From assembly GCA_905201895.1 (NCBI GenBank), contig CAJKPX010000004.1:18603-82602 (forward strand): a DNA stretch of 64,000 nt. Reading direction: 5' to 3'. Position numbers and translations under genes: made by a program. The notes beneath the pieces were generated by a model. That model was not told the DNA's origin. It saw only the letters and a program-made list of their open reading frames with translations, and ran no database searches. Below, piece by piece: positions 25,245-33,275 of the stretch (within the stretch, counting starts at the first letter, position 1; each line of letters opens with the position of its first letter). Source of the stretch: an uncultured Eubacteriales bacterium. GTDB taxonomy: Bacteria; Bacillota; Clostridia; Oscillospirales; CAG-272.

Positions 25245-25301
25245 TCAAAAAGAAAAAGCATCGGGAGGAGCACGGGGCAACGGTGTGCCCTTCTCCTCCC
25301 G
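25245..25301 (-). terminator. Terminator of the cobalamin-riboswitch unit
   Basis: CGGGAGGAG and CTCCTCCCG (25293-25301 and 25262-25270) form the stem on the minus strand, followed by ATGCTTTTTCTTTTTG. Confidence 0.85.
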
Positions 25302-25308
25302 ACCGCAG

Positions 25309-25860
25309 TCAGGCAATATTCGCTTGCTTCATCAGCTTTTTGAGCTGCTCCGAGAGCGGCAGGACCAAAAGCCCCGCGAACAGATTTCCGACGCAATGTG
25401 TGACGTCCCATCCCAGCCCCACGGCAATCCACGTTAGCATTTGCTCAAAGCTCATACCGTACATCAGCGCTTGCGCAGGTGCATAGAGAATGCCAAAGGC
25501 AAGCCCGTGCAGACAGCAAATGGCGGGATATAGCACACATGCGAGCCATTTCGGTATCTTGCGCGGAATGAGCATGGTGATCGCCCACAGAACCGTCCAG
25601 ATATAGAGATACGGAACCCACCATGCGGCAAAGCCCGCATAGAGTCCGTTGAGAAGCACGTAGACGTAGATTGGTGTCAAAGCTTTTGCGCGAAAGCAGA
25701 CGGTGTATGTCATGGTCAACATTCCGAGCAGGTGAATGTTGGGCAGCACCTCCATGATGATCTTGGAGCAGAACATCAGCGTTCCCAGCATCGCAAAAAT
25801 GCACATCTCACGGACATGCTGCGAGCGATACCAACGCTTTGTTTTTTGGCTTTTTGTCAT
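25309..25860 (-). CDS. ECF-transporter S-component-like membrane protein
   Basis: A 183-residue protein with five or six hydrophobic helices (FAMLGTLMFCSKIIMEVLPNIHLLGMLTMTYTV ... GLGWDVTHCVGNLFAGLLVLPL). Size and topology match vitamin-specific S components of energy-coupling-factor transporters. The start overlaps the stop of the DUF4430 lipoprotein gene (ATGA, 25857-25860). Both lie under a cobalamin riboswitch, which points to cobalamin or a corrinoid precursor as substrate. No ECF ATPase or T component is in the window, so it would use a shared module elsewhere. Confidence 0.78.
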   Translation of the reverse strand: MTKSQKTKRWYRSQHVREMCIFAMLGTLMFCSKIIMEVLPNIHLLGMLTMTYTVCFRAKALTPIYVYVLLNGLYAGFAAWWVPYLYIWTVLWAITMLIPRKIPKWLACVLYPAICCLHGLAFGILYAPAQALMYGMSFEQMLTWIAVGLGWDVTHCVGNLFAGLLVLPLSEQLKKLMKQANIA

Positions 25861-26282
25861 TTGGAGTAAACGATCTCGTAGTGCTCGCCGTCGGCGATCT
25901 CGGTGCTGTCAACGCCCGTCATCAGATACTCTCCATCCTGATAAAAGCCCCAATAGCTTTGGTTGACGTCATAGTCGGCGGTGATGCCATTGACGACCTT
26001 GACGTAAAGACCGTACTGTGCCACGTCTCCCGCGATCAAGCCGTGCTCAAGGAGCGCGTCGCCGAGCGTGGTCTTGTCGGTGTGAAGGGTGAAGGTGATC
26101 GCTCTCTCCCCTGCCTTGACCTCAACCGCAACGGTGATTGCCCCCGATCCGAGCTCGGTGTCCTCACCGTAGGTGGCATTTGCCCAAAGCTTTTCGGTAT
26201 CGGTCTTGCCGCAGGAGGCGAGAGAGAGGATGCAAATGAGCGCGAGCATGGCAGAGATGATGGTTGTGACTGTTTTTTTCAT
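25857..26282 (-). CDS. DUF4430 lipoprotein (transcobalamin-like domain)
   Basis: A 141-residue lipoprotein: signal MKKTVTTIISAMLALIC followed by the lipobox LASC (Cys24). The rest is a DUF4430 domain (TLGDALLEHGLIAG ... SYWGFYQDGEYLMTGVDS ... DGEHYEIVYSK). DUF4430 is structurally related to the C-terminal cobalamin-capping domain of transcobalamin and intrinsic factor. AAAGGA precedes the ATG. A cobalamin riboswitch lies directly upstream and an ECF-S-like gene overlaps its stop, so I infer a surface corrinoid-binding protein. Confidence 0.87.
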   Translation of the reverse strand: MKKTVTTIISAMLALICILSLASCGKTDTEKLWANATYGEDTELGSGAITVAVEVKAGERAITFTLHTDKTTLGDALLEHGLIAGDVAQYGLYVKVVNGITADYDVNQSYWGFYQDGEYLMTGVDSTEIADGEHYEIVYSK

Positions 26283-26332
26283 TGTTTTTTCCTTTCGTGA
26301 TTAAGAAATTGGCACAAAAAGGATAAATGAAA

Positions 26333-26352
26333 AGCACCCTCCATGGGGTGCT
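26333..26352 (-). terminator. Expression-platform hairpin of the cobalamin riboswitch
   Basis: AGCACCC and GGGTGCT form a 7-bp stem with a 6-base loop; on the minus strand TTTTCATTT follows. It lies between the aptamer and the ATG and may be the ligand-controlled terminator. A further perfect 7-bp hairpin occupies 26370-26390. Confidence 0.6.
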
Positions 26353-26429
26353 GAATGCGCGCGAAAAATCGGATACCCTGCCCGTATCCGTAAAACGCCC
26401 ATCCCCCCATTTTGCCCGAGAGACCTTCC

Positions 26430-26590
26430 ATAGGCACAGAACGATAAGCATTCCGACTTGACCCGCCTTGCATATCAGGCGTGAGATACGGTAATGGCTG
26501 TTGCTGCAGATTCTCACTGCGATTTCCTTATCCCCGAGCAGCACTGTCACGCAGTGTGCCCGACAACGAAGGCCGTGCTTCGACCTTCAG
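26430..26590 (-). ncRNA. Cobalamin riboswitch
   Basis: The minus strand contains the conserved aptamer core in order: GATAAGGAAATC, GCAGTGAGAATCTGC (compare the GTGcgAATCTgg of btuB), CAGCCATTACCGTA, and after a variable arm AAGTCGGAATGCTTATC, corresponding to the conserved AGcCaGgagACC end. GATAAG and CTTATC close the core. The aptamer lies downstream of a sigma-A promoter and upstream of a hairpin and the DUF4430 gene. Confidence 0.85.
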
Positions 26591-26620
26591 ATGAACTGTG
26601 ATATTCTTTTGTGTAAGAAC

Positions 26621-26649
26621 ATTATATCACAAGGTCGGCTCTTTTTCAA
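26621..26649 (-). promoter_or_regulatory. sigma-A promoter of the cobalamin-riboswitch transcript
   Basis: On the minus strand TTGAAA (26649-26644), 17 bp, TATAAT (26626-26621), placing the start about 25 bases before the aptamer. Confidence 0.8.
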
Positions 26650-26669
26650 CAGTTTTTTTCATTTTTTGA

Positions 26670-26707
26670 AAAAAAGTGGGACCCGAGGCAAATCTGCTCC
26701 GAGTCCC
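26670..26707 (-). terminator. Terminator of the EEP-family gene
   Basis: On the minus strand GGGACTCGGAG pairs with CTCgGGTCCC, followed by ACTTTTTTT. Confidence 0.82.
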
Positions 26708-26713
26708 TCTGCA

Positions 26714-27487
26714 TCAAAGCGTCAGAAACGCACAAAGTGCGTGATGGTCCGAATAATAGCAGCCGCACGAATCATCGTCGGGAACTGCGTAAGACGCGGT
26801 AGGATCAACCTGCATATTGGTGAAGATATAGTCGATCTTGCAGGTGCCAACGTCGCCCTTGAAGCCGTGGAACGAGCCCTTGATGTGACGGGTTGCATCT
26901 ACCGTTCCAAGCCGATCGGCTGTGGAAAGCACCAGCGCAATGGGCGCGCTGTCGGGATAATCGTTGAAATCTCCTGTGATCACAAAAGGATTTTTCGAAC
27001 TTGTCACGTCCTGCATTAAAAAAGCACATTCGAGCAGACGCGCGTCTGCGCCCTTGTGGTCGGTGTGTATATTGTAAAAATTGAGAAATTTGTTGTTGTC
27101 CTTGCAGATCAGCTCGGCACATGCATATGCTCTCGGATATTTACTCTGATCAATCCCCTCAAATCGGCTTCCTCCCTCCTCGGGAAAAAGAGACAGGATC
27201 CGATTGGAGAAGGCATGCAGGCGGAAACGATCCTTTCGGTAGGCGATATAAGAGCCCTCGTCGCAGAAATTGCTGTCTCTGCCGTGCCCGATCACGGTGT
27301 AATCGGTCAGATTTTCGGTCAACCAATCCGCCATGTGATCGTTCGCTTCCTGAAAACCAATCAGATCGGGGCGCTCCTGCGAGAGCATTTGCAGAATTTT
27401 CTCTTTTCGATAGTCGAAAAAGTTTTTGCCATCGGTAATCAAACGGTGGCGAAGATTAAAGGTCATCACCTTGATCGTTGCGTTCAT
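26714..27487 (-). CDS. Endonuclease/exonuclease/phosphatase (EEP) superfamily protein
   Basis: A 257-residue metal-dependent hydrolase. EEP motifs are in order: MTFNLRHR, GFQEANDHM (catalytic Glu), NIHTDHKG, ITGDFNDYPDS (Asp/Asn) and SDHHALCAFL (terminal SDH). No signal peptide is present with the start at 27487, where GGAGAAGAAGG precedes the ATG. Family substrates include DNA, phospholipids and inositol phosphates, so specificity is open. It lies 100 bp downstream of ispH-rpsA but behind that gene's terminator; no own promoter was identified. Confidence 0.87.
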   Translation of the reverse strand: MNATIKVMTFNLRHRLITDGKNFFDYRKEKILQMLSQERPDLIGFQEANDHMADWLTENLTDYTVIGHGRDSNFCDEGSYIAYRKDRFRLHAFSNRILSLFPEEGGSRFEGIDQSKYPRAYACAELICKDNNKFLNFYNIHTDHKGADARLLECAFLMQDVTSSKNPFVITGDFNDYPDSAPIALVLSTADRLGTVDATRHIKGSFHGFKGDVGTCKIDYIFTNMQVDPTASYAVPDDDSCGCYYSDHHALCAFLTL

Positions 27488-27541
27488 CCTTCTTCTCCTT
27501 TTCTGAAACAAACATTTTATAAGCTTCATTGGTAATCTCCA

Positions 27542-27577
27542 AAAATGGGAATGGACAGGATTGCCCATTCCCATTTT
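27542..27577 (-). terminator. Terminator of the RpiR-BaiN-cmk-ispH/rpsA operon
   Basis: A perfect 13-bp stem, AAAATGGGAATGG with its complement, and a 10-base loop; on the minus strand it ends in TTTTT. Confidence 0.88.
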
Positions 27578-27586
27578 GTTGTTCAA

Positions 27587-29620
27587 TTATTCCTCAACGG
27601 GAGCTTCAGCAGTCTCCTCGGTTGCGTACTCCTCGGGCATAGCCTCGGCAGCAGCTGCTGCCTCCTCCAGGAGCGAGCGGATCGAAAGGCTGACCTTCTG
27701 CTTCTCGTCGTCGATCTCGATGATGCGAGCGTCAACAACCTGACCAACCTCAAGAATGTCGGCAGGCTTTGCAATTCTCTGCAAAGCGATCTGCGAAATG
27801 TGGATCAGACCGTCCACACCGTCAACGATCTCTGCAAATGCACCGAAGGGCATCATGCTCACGATCTTAACCGATGCGATGTCTCCAACCGCGTACTGCG
27901 ACTTAAAGACGTTCCAGGGATTGGTTTCCTCGGTCTTGTATCCGAGAGAAATTCTCTTCTTTTCGGGATCGAAGCTCTTTACAAATACCGTAATAGCGTC
28001 GCCGACGGCAACAACCTCTGCGGGATTCTTGATGCGCTTCCAGGAGAGCTCGGTCAGGTGAACCATTCCGTCCACGCCGCCCAGGTCAACGAACGCGCCG
28101 TAAGAGGTCATGCTCTTAACGGTTCCGTTGTAGGTCTTGCCAACCTCGATGCCTGCCCAGAAGTCTGCCTCCTGTGCACGGCGAGCCTCGCGCTGAACGA
28201 GACGGATCGAGCCGATCGCCTTCTTGCCCTGCTTAACCTCGATGATCTTGAACTGAACGGTGGTGCCAACAAGGGTGGAAAGATCTCCATCCTTCGGAAC
28301 GCCGGTCTGAGATGCGGGAACAAACACGCGGTTTGCATTGCACCAAATCACAATGCCACCCTTTACTGCCTCGGCAACCTTGCCCTCGAGAACGGTCTTG
28401 TCCTCGCATGCGGCAACGATCGTCAGCCAGTTTCTGTCTGCATCAACTCTCTTTTTGGAGAGTTCTGCAACACCCTCAATGTCGCTCACACGGATAACAA
28501 AGGCCTCAACCTTGTCACCGTTCTTGAAGTTCTCGGTCAACTTAAAAGCAGGATCGTTCGTGATCTGGTCTGCTTTGATGTAGCCCGTCACGCCGGCGCC
28601 AACGTCAAGCTGCAGTTCAGCATCCGACACGTGAGTTACGGTTCCGGTAACGACATCTCCTGTATTTAAAGTTGAGCACTCAGACTCGTTGAGCATTTCT
28701 TCGAAATTTTCTTTCATTTCGCTCATGGTTTTATATACCTCCTCTATTTCATCGCTCGGTGTCGATGCACCCGCGACGATTCCAATGTTAGTAGCGCCTG
28801 CCGCCATCGTGCGATCCAGCTCGGATGCGTTGGCGATCCAGACGGTTTTGCCACAGTGTCTGTGGCAGATTTCAAACAGCTTGGCGGTGTTGGAGCTCTC
28901 TCTGCCACCGATCACGATCATGAAATCGCATCGCTTCGCAAGCTCCTCTGCCTCGGTCTGTCTCGTTTCAGTCACACTGCATATTGTATCAAAAATTATC
29001 GCGTTTGTATATAGTTTTTTGAGTTTTTTTTGCGTTTGGTGCCAAATGCCCAAATTCTGGGTCGTTTGAGCGACCATTACGGGCGTTTTTTTGTGCACTT
29101 TGTCAATAGGCTCTTGACAAAGTGACGATTCCATCTCCTCTGCGGAGGAAAAAACGTACTTTTCGCCGTCAAAGCAGCTCATAATTCCGATCACCTCGGG
29201 ATGGTTGGCGGCACCGATGAGAATGAAGAAATGCTCCTCGGTATCGGTCTCCCCCGCAATCTTATGAATTTTCTTGACGTAGGGACAGGTGCAGTCGATC
29301 CAATCGAAATGCGGATTGCGCTCTGCCGACTCGCAAAGGAGCTCAATGGTCTCGCGCGGGCACCCGTGCGCACGCACCAGCACCTTTACGGGATGCGCCG
29401 CATCAGCCCGATCCACCAGCGCGGGGATCGCATCGGTGTCGATCGCCTCCACGCCGCGACGTTGGAGCGACTCGTTATAGGTTTCATTATGGATCAAGTG
29501 TCCGAGCGTGTAGATCCGCTCGCCCTCGGCAGCGTTTTTCAGCGCCTCCTCCAGGCGGTCGGTTGCCCGCTTAACGCCAAAGCAAAAGCCCGCGTTCTCG
29601 GCAACGGTAACGGTTTTCAT
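27587..29620 (-). CDS. ispH: IspH (HMBPP reductase) fused to ribosomal protein S1-like domains
   Basis: A 677-residue fusion. Residues 1 to about 300 are IspH, the 4Fe-4S enzyme of the last MEP-pathway step, with cluster ligands Cys13 (GFCFGV), Cys in DCTCPYV and Cys in DTICSVT. The rest contains four S1 RNA-binding repeats, the third (NGTVKSMTSYGAFVDLGG) and fourth (VKIVSMMPFGAFAEI) best conserved, and an acidic tail. This fusion is known in Clostridia; no frameshift or internal stop separates the halves. It is the last gene of an operon with cmk, 20 bp downstream of it. Confidence 0.96.
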   Translation of the reverse strand: MKTVTVAENAGFCFGVKRATDRLEEALKNAAEGERIYTLGHLIHNETYNESLQRRGVEAIDTDAIPALVDRADAAHPVKVLVRAHGCPRETIELLCESAERNPHFDWIDCTCPYVKKIHKIAGETDTEEHFFILIGAANHPEVIGIMSCFDGEKYVFSSAEEMESSLCQEPIDKVHKKTPVMVAQTTQNLGIWHQTQKKLKKLYTNAIIFDTICSVTETRQTEAEELAKRCDFMIVIGGRESSNTAKLFEICHRHCGKTVWIANASELDRTMAAGATNIGIVAGASTPSDEIEEVYKTMSEMKENFEEMLNESECSTLNTGDVVTGTVTHVSDAELQLDVGAGVTGYIKADQITNDPAFKLTENFKNGDKVEAFVIRVSDIEGVAELSKKRVDADRNWLTIVAACEDKTVLEGKVAEAVKGGIVIWCNANRVFVPASQTGVPKDGDLSTLVGTTVQFKIIEVKQGKKAIGSIRLVQREARRAQEADFWAGIEVGKTYNGTVKSMTSYGAFVDLGGVDGMVHLTELSWKRIKNPAEVVAVGDAITVFVKSFDPEKKRISLGYKTEETNPWNVFKSQYAVGDIASVKIVSMMPFGAFAEIVDGVDGLIHISQIALQRIAKPADILEVGQVVDARIIEIDDEKQKVSLSIRSLLEEAAAAAEAMPEEYATEETAEAPVEE

Positions 29621-29640
29621 AGCGCTTCCCTCTTTACCGA

Positions 29641-30324
29641 TCAGAGCTTGTCGGCAATGCCGCCGACCTTCTCATCAATGATGCGCAGCAGATTTTCAAT
29701 GCTCTCGTCCGGAGTCATCCAGGAATTGTCAAAGGGAATGGCATCCTCGGCAGCAACTGCGGGTGCAACCTCGCGTGTGCTGTCGGCAGAGTCGCGTGCC
29801 TGCATTGCGGCAAGCACCTCCTCATAGGTGGTTTGCTGTCCCTTGGCGATCAGCTCGTCGAAGCGTCTCTTGGCGCGGCACTCGTTGCTTGCGGTCAAAA
29901 AGATCTTCACGTCGGCATCCGGCAGGATCACAGTTCCGATGTCTCTGCCGTCCATGATCACACTGTACCGACGCGCGAGGTCTCTCTGCGTGTCGAGCAG
30001 GAATGCGCGAACCGCGGGGATCGCCGAAACCGCCGATGCGTAGAGCGACATTTCATTGGTGCGGATCCTGTCGCCAAGATCCTCGCCACCCAGGAGCACG
30101 TGCTGCGTTCCCTCAACGTATTGCAGATCAATCTGAATTTCGGGCAAAAGTCTTTCAACCGCTGCCGCATCCTTGGGGTCAACGCCCTTGGAGTGAACGT
30201 AGTAGCCGATCGTGCGATAAAGCGCGCCGGTATCCACGTAAAGAATTCCAAGCCGCTTGGCAAGCGCCTTTGCAACCGTTGATTTTCCGGCTCCGCTGGG
30301 ACCGTCAATGGCAATTTTGATCAT
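29641..30324 (-). CDS. cmk: Cytidylate kinase
   Basis: Phosphorylates CMP/dCMP with ATP. The 227-residue protein has the P-loop GPSGAGKST at 8-16, the NMP-binding segment VDTGALYRTIGYY, and DGRDIGTVILPDA. The start at 30324 is set by GGAAGG; an in-frame upstream ATG lacks a site. Its position beside ispH-rpsA is conserved in Clostridia. Confidence 0.96.
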   Translation of the reverse strand: MIKIAIDGPSGAGKSTVAKALAKRLGILYVDTGALYRTIGYYVHSKGVDPKDAAAVERLLPEIQIDLQYVEGTQHVLLGGEDLGDRIRTNEMSLYASAVSAIPAVRAFLLDTQRDLARRYSVIMDGRDIGTVILPDADVKIFLTASNECRAKRRFDELIAKGQQTTYEEVLAAMQARDSADSTREVAPAVAAEDAIPFDNSWMTPDESIENLLRIIDEKVGGIADKL

Positions 30325-30351
30325 AGTAACCTTCCTCAAATCATGATTTGT

Positions 30352-31593
30352 TCACCGCATAGCGGCGGCAGCGCCTGCCAACACCGCGGTGGAAAAAGCA
30401 ATTTGGAGATTGAAGCCGCCCGTGTAGGCGTCCACGTCGATCACCTCGCCCGCAAAATACAGACCCGAAACAAGCCTTGATTCCATCGTTTTTGGGTCGA
30501 TCTCCTTCACCGATACGCCGCCGCGCGTCACGATCGCCTCGTCGATCGGGCGGAAACCCGAGAGCGGGACCGTGAGATGCTTGAGCGTTTGCACCATGCG
30601 CTCGCGCTCCTCCCGTGTGATTGAATGGACCTTTTTTCTCGGGTCGATCTCACACAAACGGACAAAAGGTGTGATCATTTTCTGTGGAAGAAGATCATCG
30701 AGCGAGTTGACAAAATCGCGGTTCTTGTATTTTTCAAAATCCGAGCGAATTCTGGCATCAAGCGTTTTCTCGTCAAGCGCGGGCTTGAGATCAATTTGTG
30801 CCGCATATTTTCCGGGGCGAATATCCGCAAGATGTGCCGAGGCAGACAGAACCAGCGGGCCTGTCAGACCGAAATGCGTGAACATCATCTCTCCGAAATC
30901 CTCAAAAACGGTCCTCCCCTTTTCCGAGTCAGTCACCGTCATGCGAACGTTTTTGAGCGAAAGCCCCTGCATGCTGCCGCAGAGCTTCCCTTGCGCAACG
31001 AGCGGAACGAGTGAGGGACCGATGGGGGTTACCGTGTGTCCGAGGCGCTCGGCAAAACGGTATCCGTCGCCGTCCGATCCCGTTGTGGGATAGGAGCGAC
31101 CGCCCGTGCAAACGATCACCGCATCAAAGTCATGCACGCCGTCCGAGGTCTGCACGCCCGAAGCGGAGCCGTCGGTCTCTATGATATTCTGCACTCTTTT
31201 GTGCAAAATATGCACGCCGCACGCCTTACATTGGCGCTCCAGCGCCGCAACGATGTCACCTGCTCTGTCCGAGACGGGAAACACACGTTTGCCTCGCTCG
31301 GTTTTGAGCGGAACGCCCGCGTCCTCAAAGAACGCAACCGTGTCGGCTGTGGAAAACCCCGAGAGAGCCGCGTAGAGAAAGCGCGGATTGGTTGGAACGT
31401 TAGCAAGAAACTCGTTCAGATCGCAGTCATTGGTGACGTTGCATCGTCCCTTTCCCGTGATCCGAAGCTTTTTGCCCATGCGATCGTTTCGCTCGTAAAG
31501 CGTGACGTCCGCTCCGCTCCGTGCCGCCGTGATCGCCGCCATCATGCCCGCGGCACCGCCGCCGATGACCGCAACGCGCACTGCGTCACTCAT
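30352..31593 (-). CDS. BaiN/HI0933-family NAD(P)/FAD-dependent oxidoreductase
   Basis: A flavoprotein of about 413 residues. The Rossmann FAD motif VAVIGGGAAGMMAA is near the N-terminus, followed by ERNDRMGKKLRITGKGRCNVTN, a hallmark of the HI0933 family, and a C-terminal GEVIDVDAYTGGFNLQIAFSTG-like FAD closure. Family members include flavin reductases acting on steroid or bile-acid intermediates, but most are uncharacterised. I choose the ATG at 31593, which overlaps the RpiR stop by 8 bases; ATG 31614 is an alternative. The next gene is cmk. Confidence 0.9.
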   Translation of the reverse strand: MSDAVRVAVIGGGAAGMMAAITAARSGADVTLYERNDRMGKKLRITGKGRCNVTNDCDLNEFLANVPTNPRFLYAALSGFSTADTVAFFEDAGVPLKTERGKRVFPVSDRAGDIVAALERQCKACGVHILHKRVQNIIETDGSASGVQTSDGVHDFDAVIVCTGGRSYPTTGSDGDGYRFAERLGHTVTPIGPSLVPLVAQGKLCGSMQGLSLKNVRMTVTDSEKGRTVFEDFGEMMFTHFGLTGPLVLSASAHLADIRPGKYAAQIDLKPALDEKTLDARIRSDFEKYKNRDFVNSLDDLLPQKMITPFVRLCEIDPRKKVHSITREERERMVQTLKHLTVPLSGFRPIDEAIVTRGGVSVKEIDPKTMESRLVSGLYFAGEVIDVDAYTGGFNLQIAFSTAVLAGAAAAMR

Positions 31594-32449
31594 GCTTTTT
31601 GTCGTAGACGTCATAGCGATCCCACACCTCCTCCAGAATCCGCAGTCGCTCGGTCAGCTCGTCCTGCTTTTTTCGCGAGACCGCAACCACCATCGCATTG
31701 ATGATGCTGAGCGGTGCCACGAGCGAATCGACGAAGGACGCCATATCGCTCTGCGCAATCAGGAGCTGGCTGGCAAACGCCGCAATGGGAGAAAGCCTGC
31801 TGTCGGTGAGTGCCACCACGTTTGCCTCGCGTGTGCGAGCATACTCGACCGCGTTGATAATTCGCTTGGAATAGCGCGGAAAGCTGATGGCGATCATCAC
31901 GTCGTCCGGACCGATCTGCATGATCTGCTCAAACATTTCGCTTCCCGACGTGGTTTGGACAAACTTTACGTTGTCGAAAATCATGCGGAAGTTGTAGTTG
32001 AGAAAACCTGCAAGAGCGGCAGAGGAACGCACGCCGATGATATAGATGTTTTTCGCCGCAATGATACGGTCGATCGCTGCCTCGAAGGAGGCGTGATCAA
32101 TCTCCTCCATCGTGTGGCGGATCTTTTCGGCATCCGACAGAAGCACCTTGTCGAGCACGTTGCCGTCCCCGATGAGATTGTTGGTGACCTCTATGCGTTG
32201 GAACGAGGTCAGACGGTTTCGGATGATCTCCTGCAAGGAGTGCTGAAAATCGGGGTACCCGTCATATCCGAGCTCGATCGCGAAGCGCACGACGGTAGAT
32301 TCCGACACGCCAACGATCGCACCCATTTTGGATGCGGTGAGGTACGCTGCCTTTTCATAATGCCCCAGAACGTAGCCTGCGATCAATCTTTGCCCCTTGG
32401 AAAACGAGGGCATTTTTTCTTCAATCAGCTTAAGCAGATCAGCATTCAT
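31586..32449 (-). CDS. RpiR/MurR-family transcriptional regulator
   Basis: A 287-residue sugar-responsive regulator. The N-terminal HTH (ASKMGAIVGVSESTVVRFAIELGYDGYPDF) is followed by a SIS sugar-phosphate-binding domain (IYIIGVRSSAALAGFLNYNF ... ISFPRYSKRIINAVEYA). The start at 32449 follows GGAGGAGGGG. As first gene of the operon with the flavoprotein, cmk and ispH-rpsA it probably autoregulates through the promoter region 32500-32560, which contains two ACGTTTTTT-type repeats. No sugar gene is adjacent. Confidence 0.92.
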   Translation of the reverse strand: MNADLLKLIEEKMPSFSKGQRLIAGYVLGHYEKAAYLTASKMGAIVGVSESTVVRFAIELGYDGYPDFQHSLQEIIRNRLTSFQRIEVTNNLIGDGNVLDKVLLSDAEKIRHTMEEIDHASFEAAIDRIIAAKNIYIIGVRSSAALAGFLNYNFRMIFDNVKFVQTTSGSEMFEQIMQIGPDDVMIAISFPRYSKRIINAVEYARTREANVVALTDSRLSPIAAFASQLLIAQSDMASFVDSLVAPLSIINAMVVAVSRKKQDELTERLRILEEVWDRYDVYDKKHE

Positions 32450-32504
32450 TCGAAGAAGCCCCTCCTCCAATTAAAAAAATCCGATTCCGTTCGACACTTT
32501 TATT

Positions 32505-32533
32505 ATTATAACCGAAAAAAAAACGTTTGTCAA
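32505..32533 (-). promoter_or_regulatory. Consensus sigma-A promoter for the RpiR operon
   Basis: On the minus strand TTGACA (32533-32528), 17 bp, TATAAT (32510-32505), both exact consensus. ACGTTTTTT repeats flank the -35 box and may be operator half-sites. Confidence 0.88.
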
Positions 32534-32619
32534 TATCATTTCGTCGAAAAAACGTAATTATCATAATATTTTATATTATAACTAAAGACCTTGGAGTTGC
32601 TGCAATCGTTCAATCAACG

Positions 32620-32660
32620 AAAAAATCCCTGCCCTGCACAAGCGGGACAGAGATTTTTTG
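32620..32660 (-). terminator. Terminator of the ylxM-ffh-rpsP-khpA operon
   Basis: On the minus strand AAAAAATCTCTGTCCCGC pairs, with small mismatches, with GGGCAGGGATTTTT and ends in a T run. Confidence 0.82.
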
Positions 32661-32691
32661 GGGGATTCCGATTGAAAAACTGCCGTTTGTT

Positions 32692-32937
32692 TCAGCGGAC
32701 ATCCACGATATCAACGGTCACCTTTTTTCCACTATTGGCGGCTGCTGCCTTGATCACGGTGCGGATCGCCTTTGCGATCTTGCCGTGACGGCCGATCACC
32801 ATACCCATATCGTCGGGGGCGACCGTAAGTGTCAGGGTGATGCTGCGCTCATCCTGTGTTTCGGTAACCTTTACTTCCTCGGGTGAATCGACGATTGCCT
32901 TGGCAATGTCCAACAAAGTTTCCTGCAAGTTAATCAT
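32692..32937 (-). CDS. khpA: KH-domain RNA-binding protein KhpA
   Basis: An 81-residue single KH domain with the GxxG loop VIGRHGKIAKAI. KhpA partners KhpB (Jag) in RNA binding and cell-elongation control in Firmicutes. It follows rpsP by 32 bp, the conserved ffh-rpsP-khpA order; rimM and trmD, usually next, are absent and a terminator follows. Confidence 0.93.
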   Translation of the reverse strand: MINLQETLLDIAKAIVDSPEEVKVTETQDERSITLTLTVAPDDMGMVIGRHGKIAKAIRTVIKAAAANSGKKVTVDIVDVR

Positions 32938-32969
32938 GATGTGTCTCCTTATGGCACATTACGCGCAGA

Positions 32970-33215
32970 TCAGTCTACGATGCCGCTCTTCTTCAGCAGA
33001 GACTTTACGGTCTCGGTGGGCTGTGCACCGTTGCCGAGCCACTTTTTAGCCTTCTCAGCGTCGATCTTGATTTCTGCGGGGGTGGTGAGGGGGTTGTAGT
33101 AACCGATCTCCTCGATGAAACGGCCATCTCTGGGCGAGCGGCTGTCTGCCACGATCACACGATAAAAGGGAGCCTTCTTTGCGCCCATTCTTCTGAGTCT
33201 CATTTTTACTGCCAT
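32970..33215 (-). CDS. rpsP: 30S ribosomal protein S16
   Basis: An 81-residue S16: [45 protein letters not shown] precedes the ATG at 33215. Length and motif order are standard. Confidence 0.98.
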   Translation of the reverse strand: MAVKMRLRRMGAKKAPFYRVIVADSRSPRDGRFIEEIGYYNPLTTPAEIKIDAEKAKKWLGNGAQPTETVKSLLKKSGIVD

Positions 33216-33275
33216 GATTTGTTTTCCTCCAAAAAATAAAATTAAAATTGTTTTTTCTATCAATGAACGGTGAAT

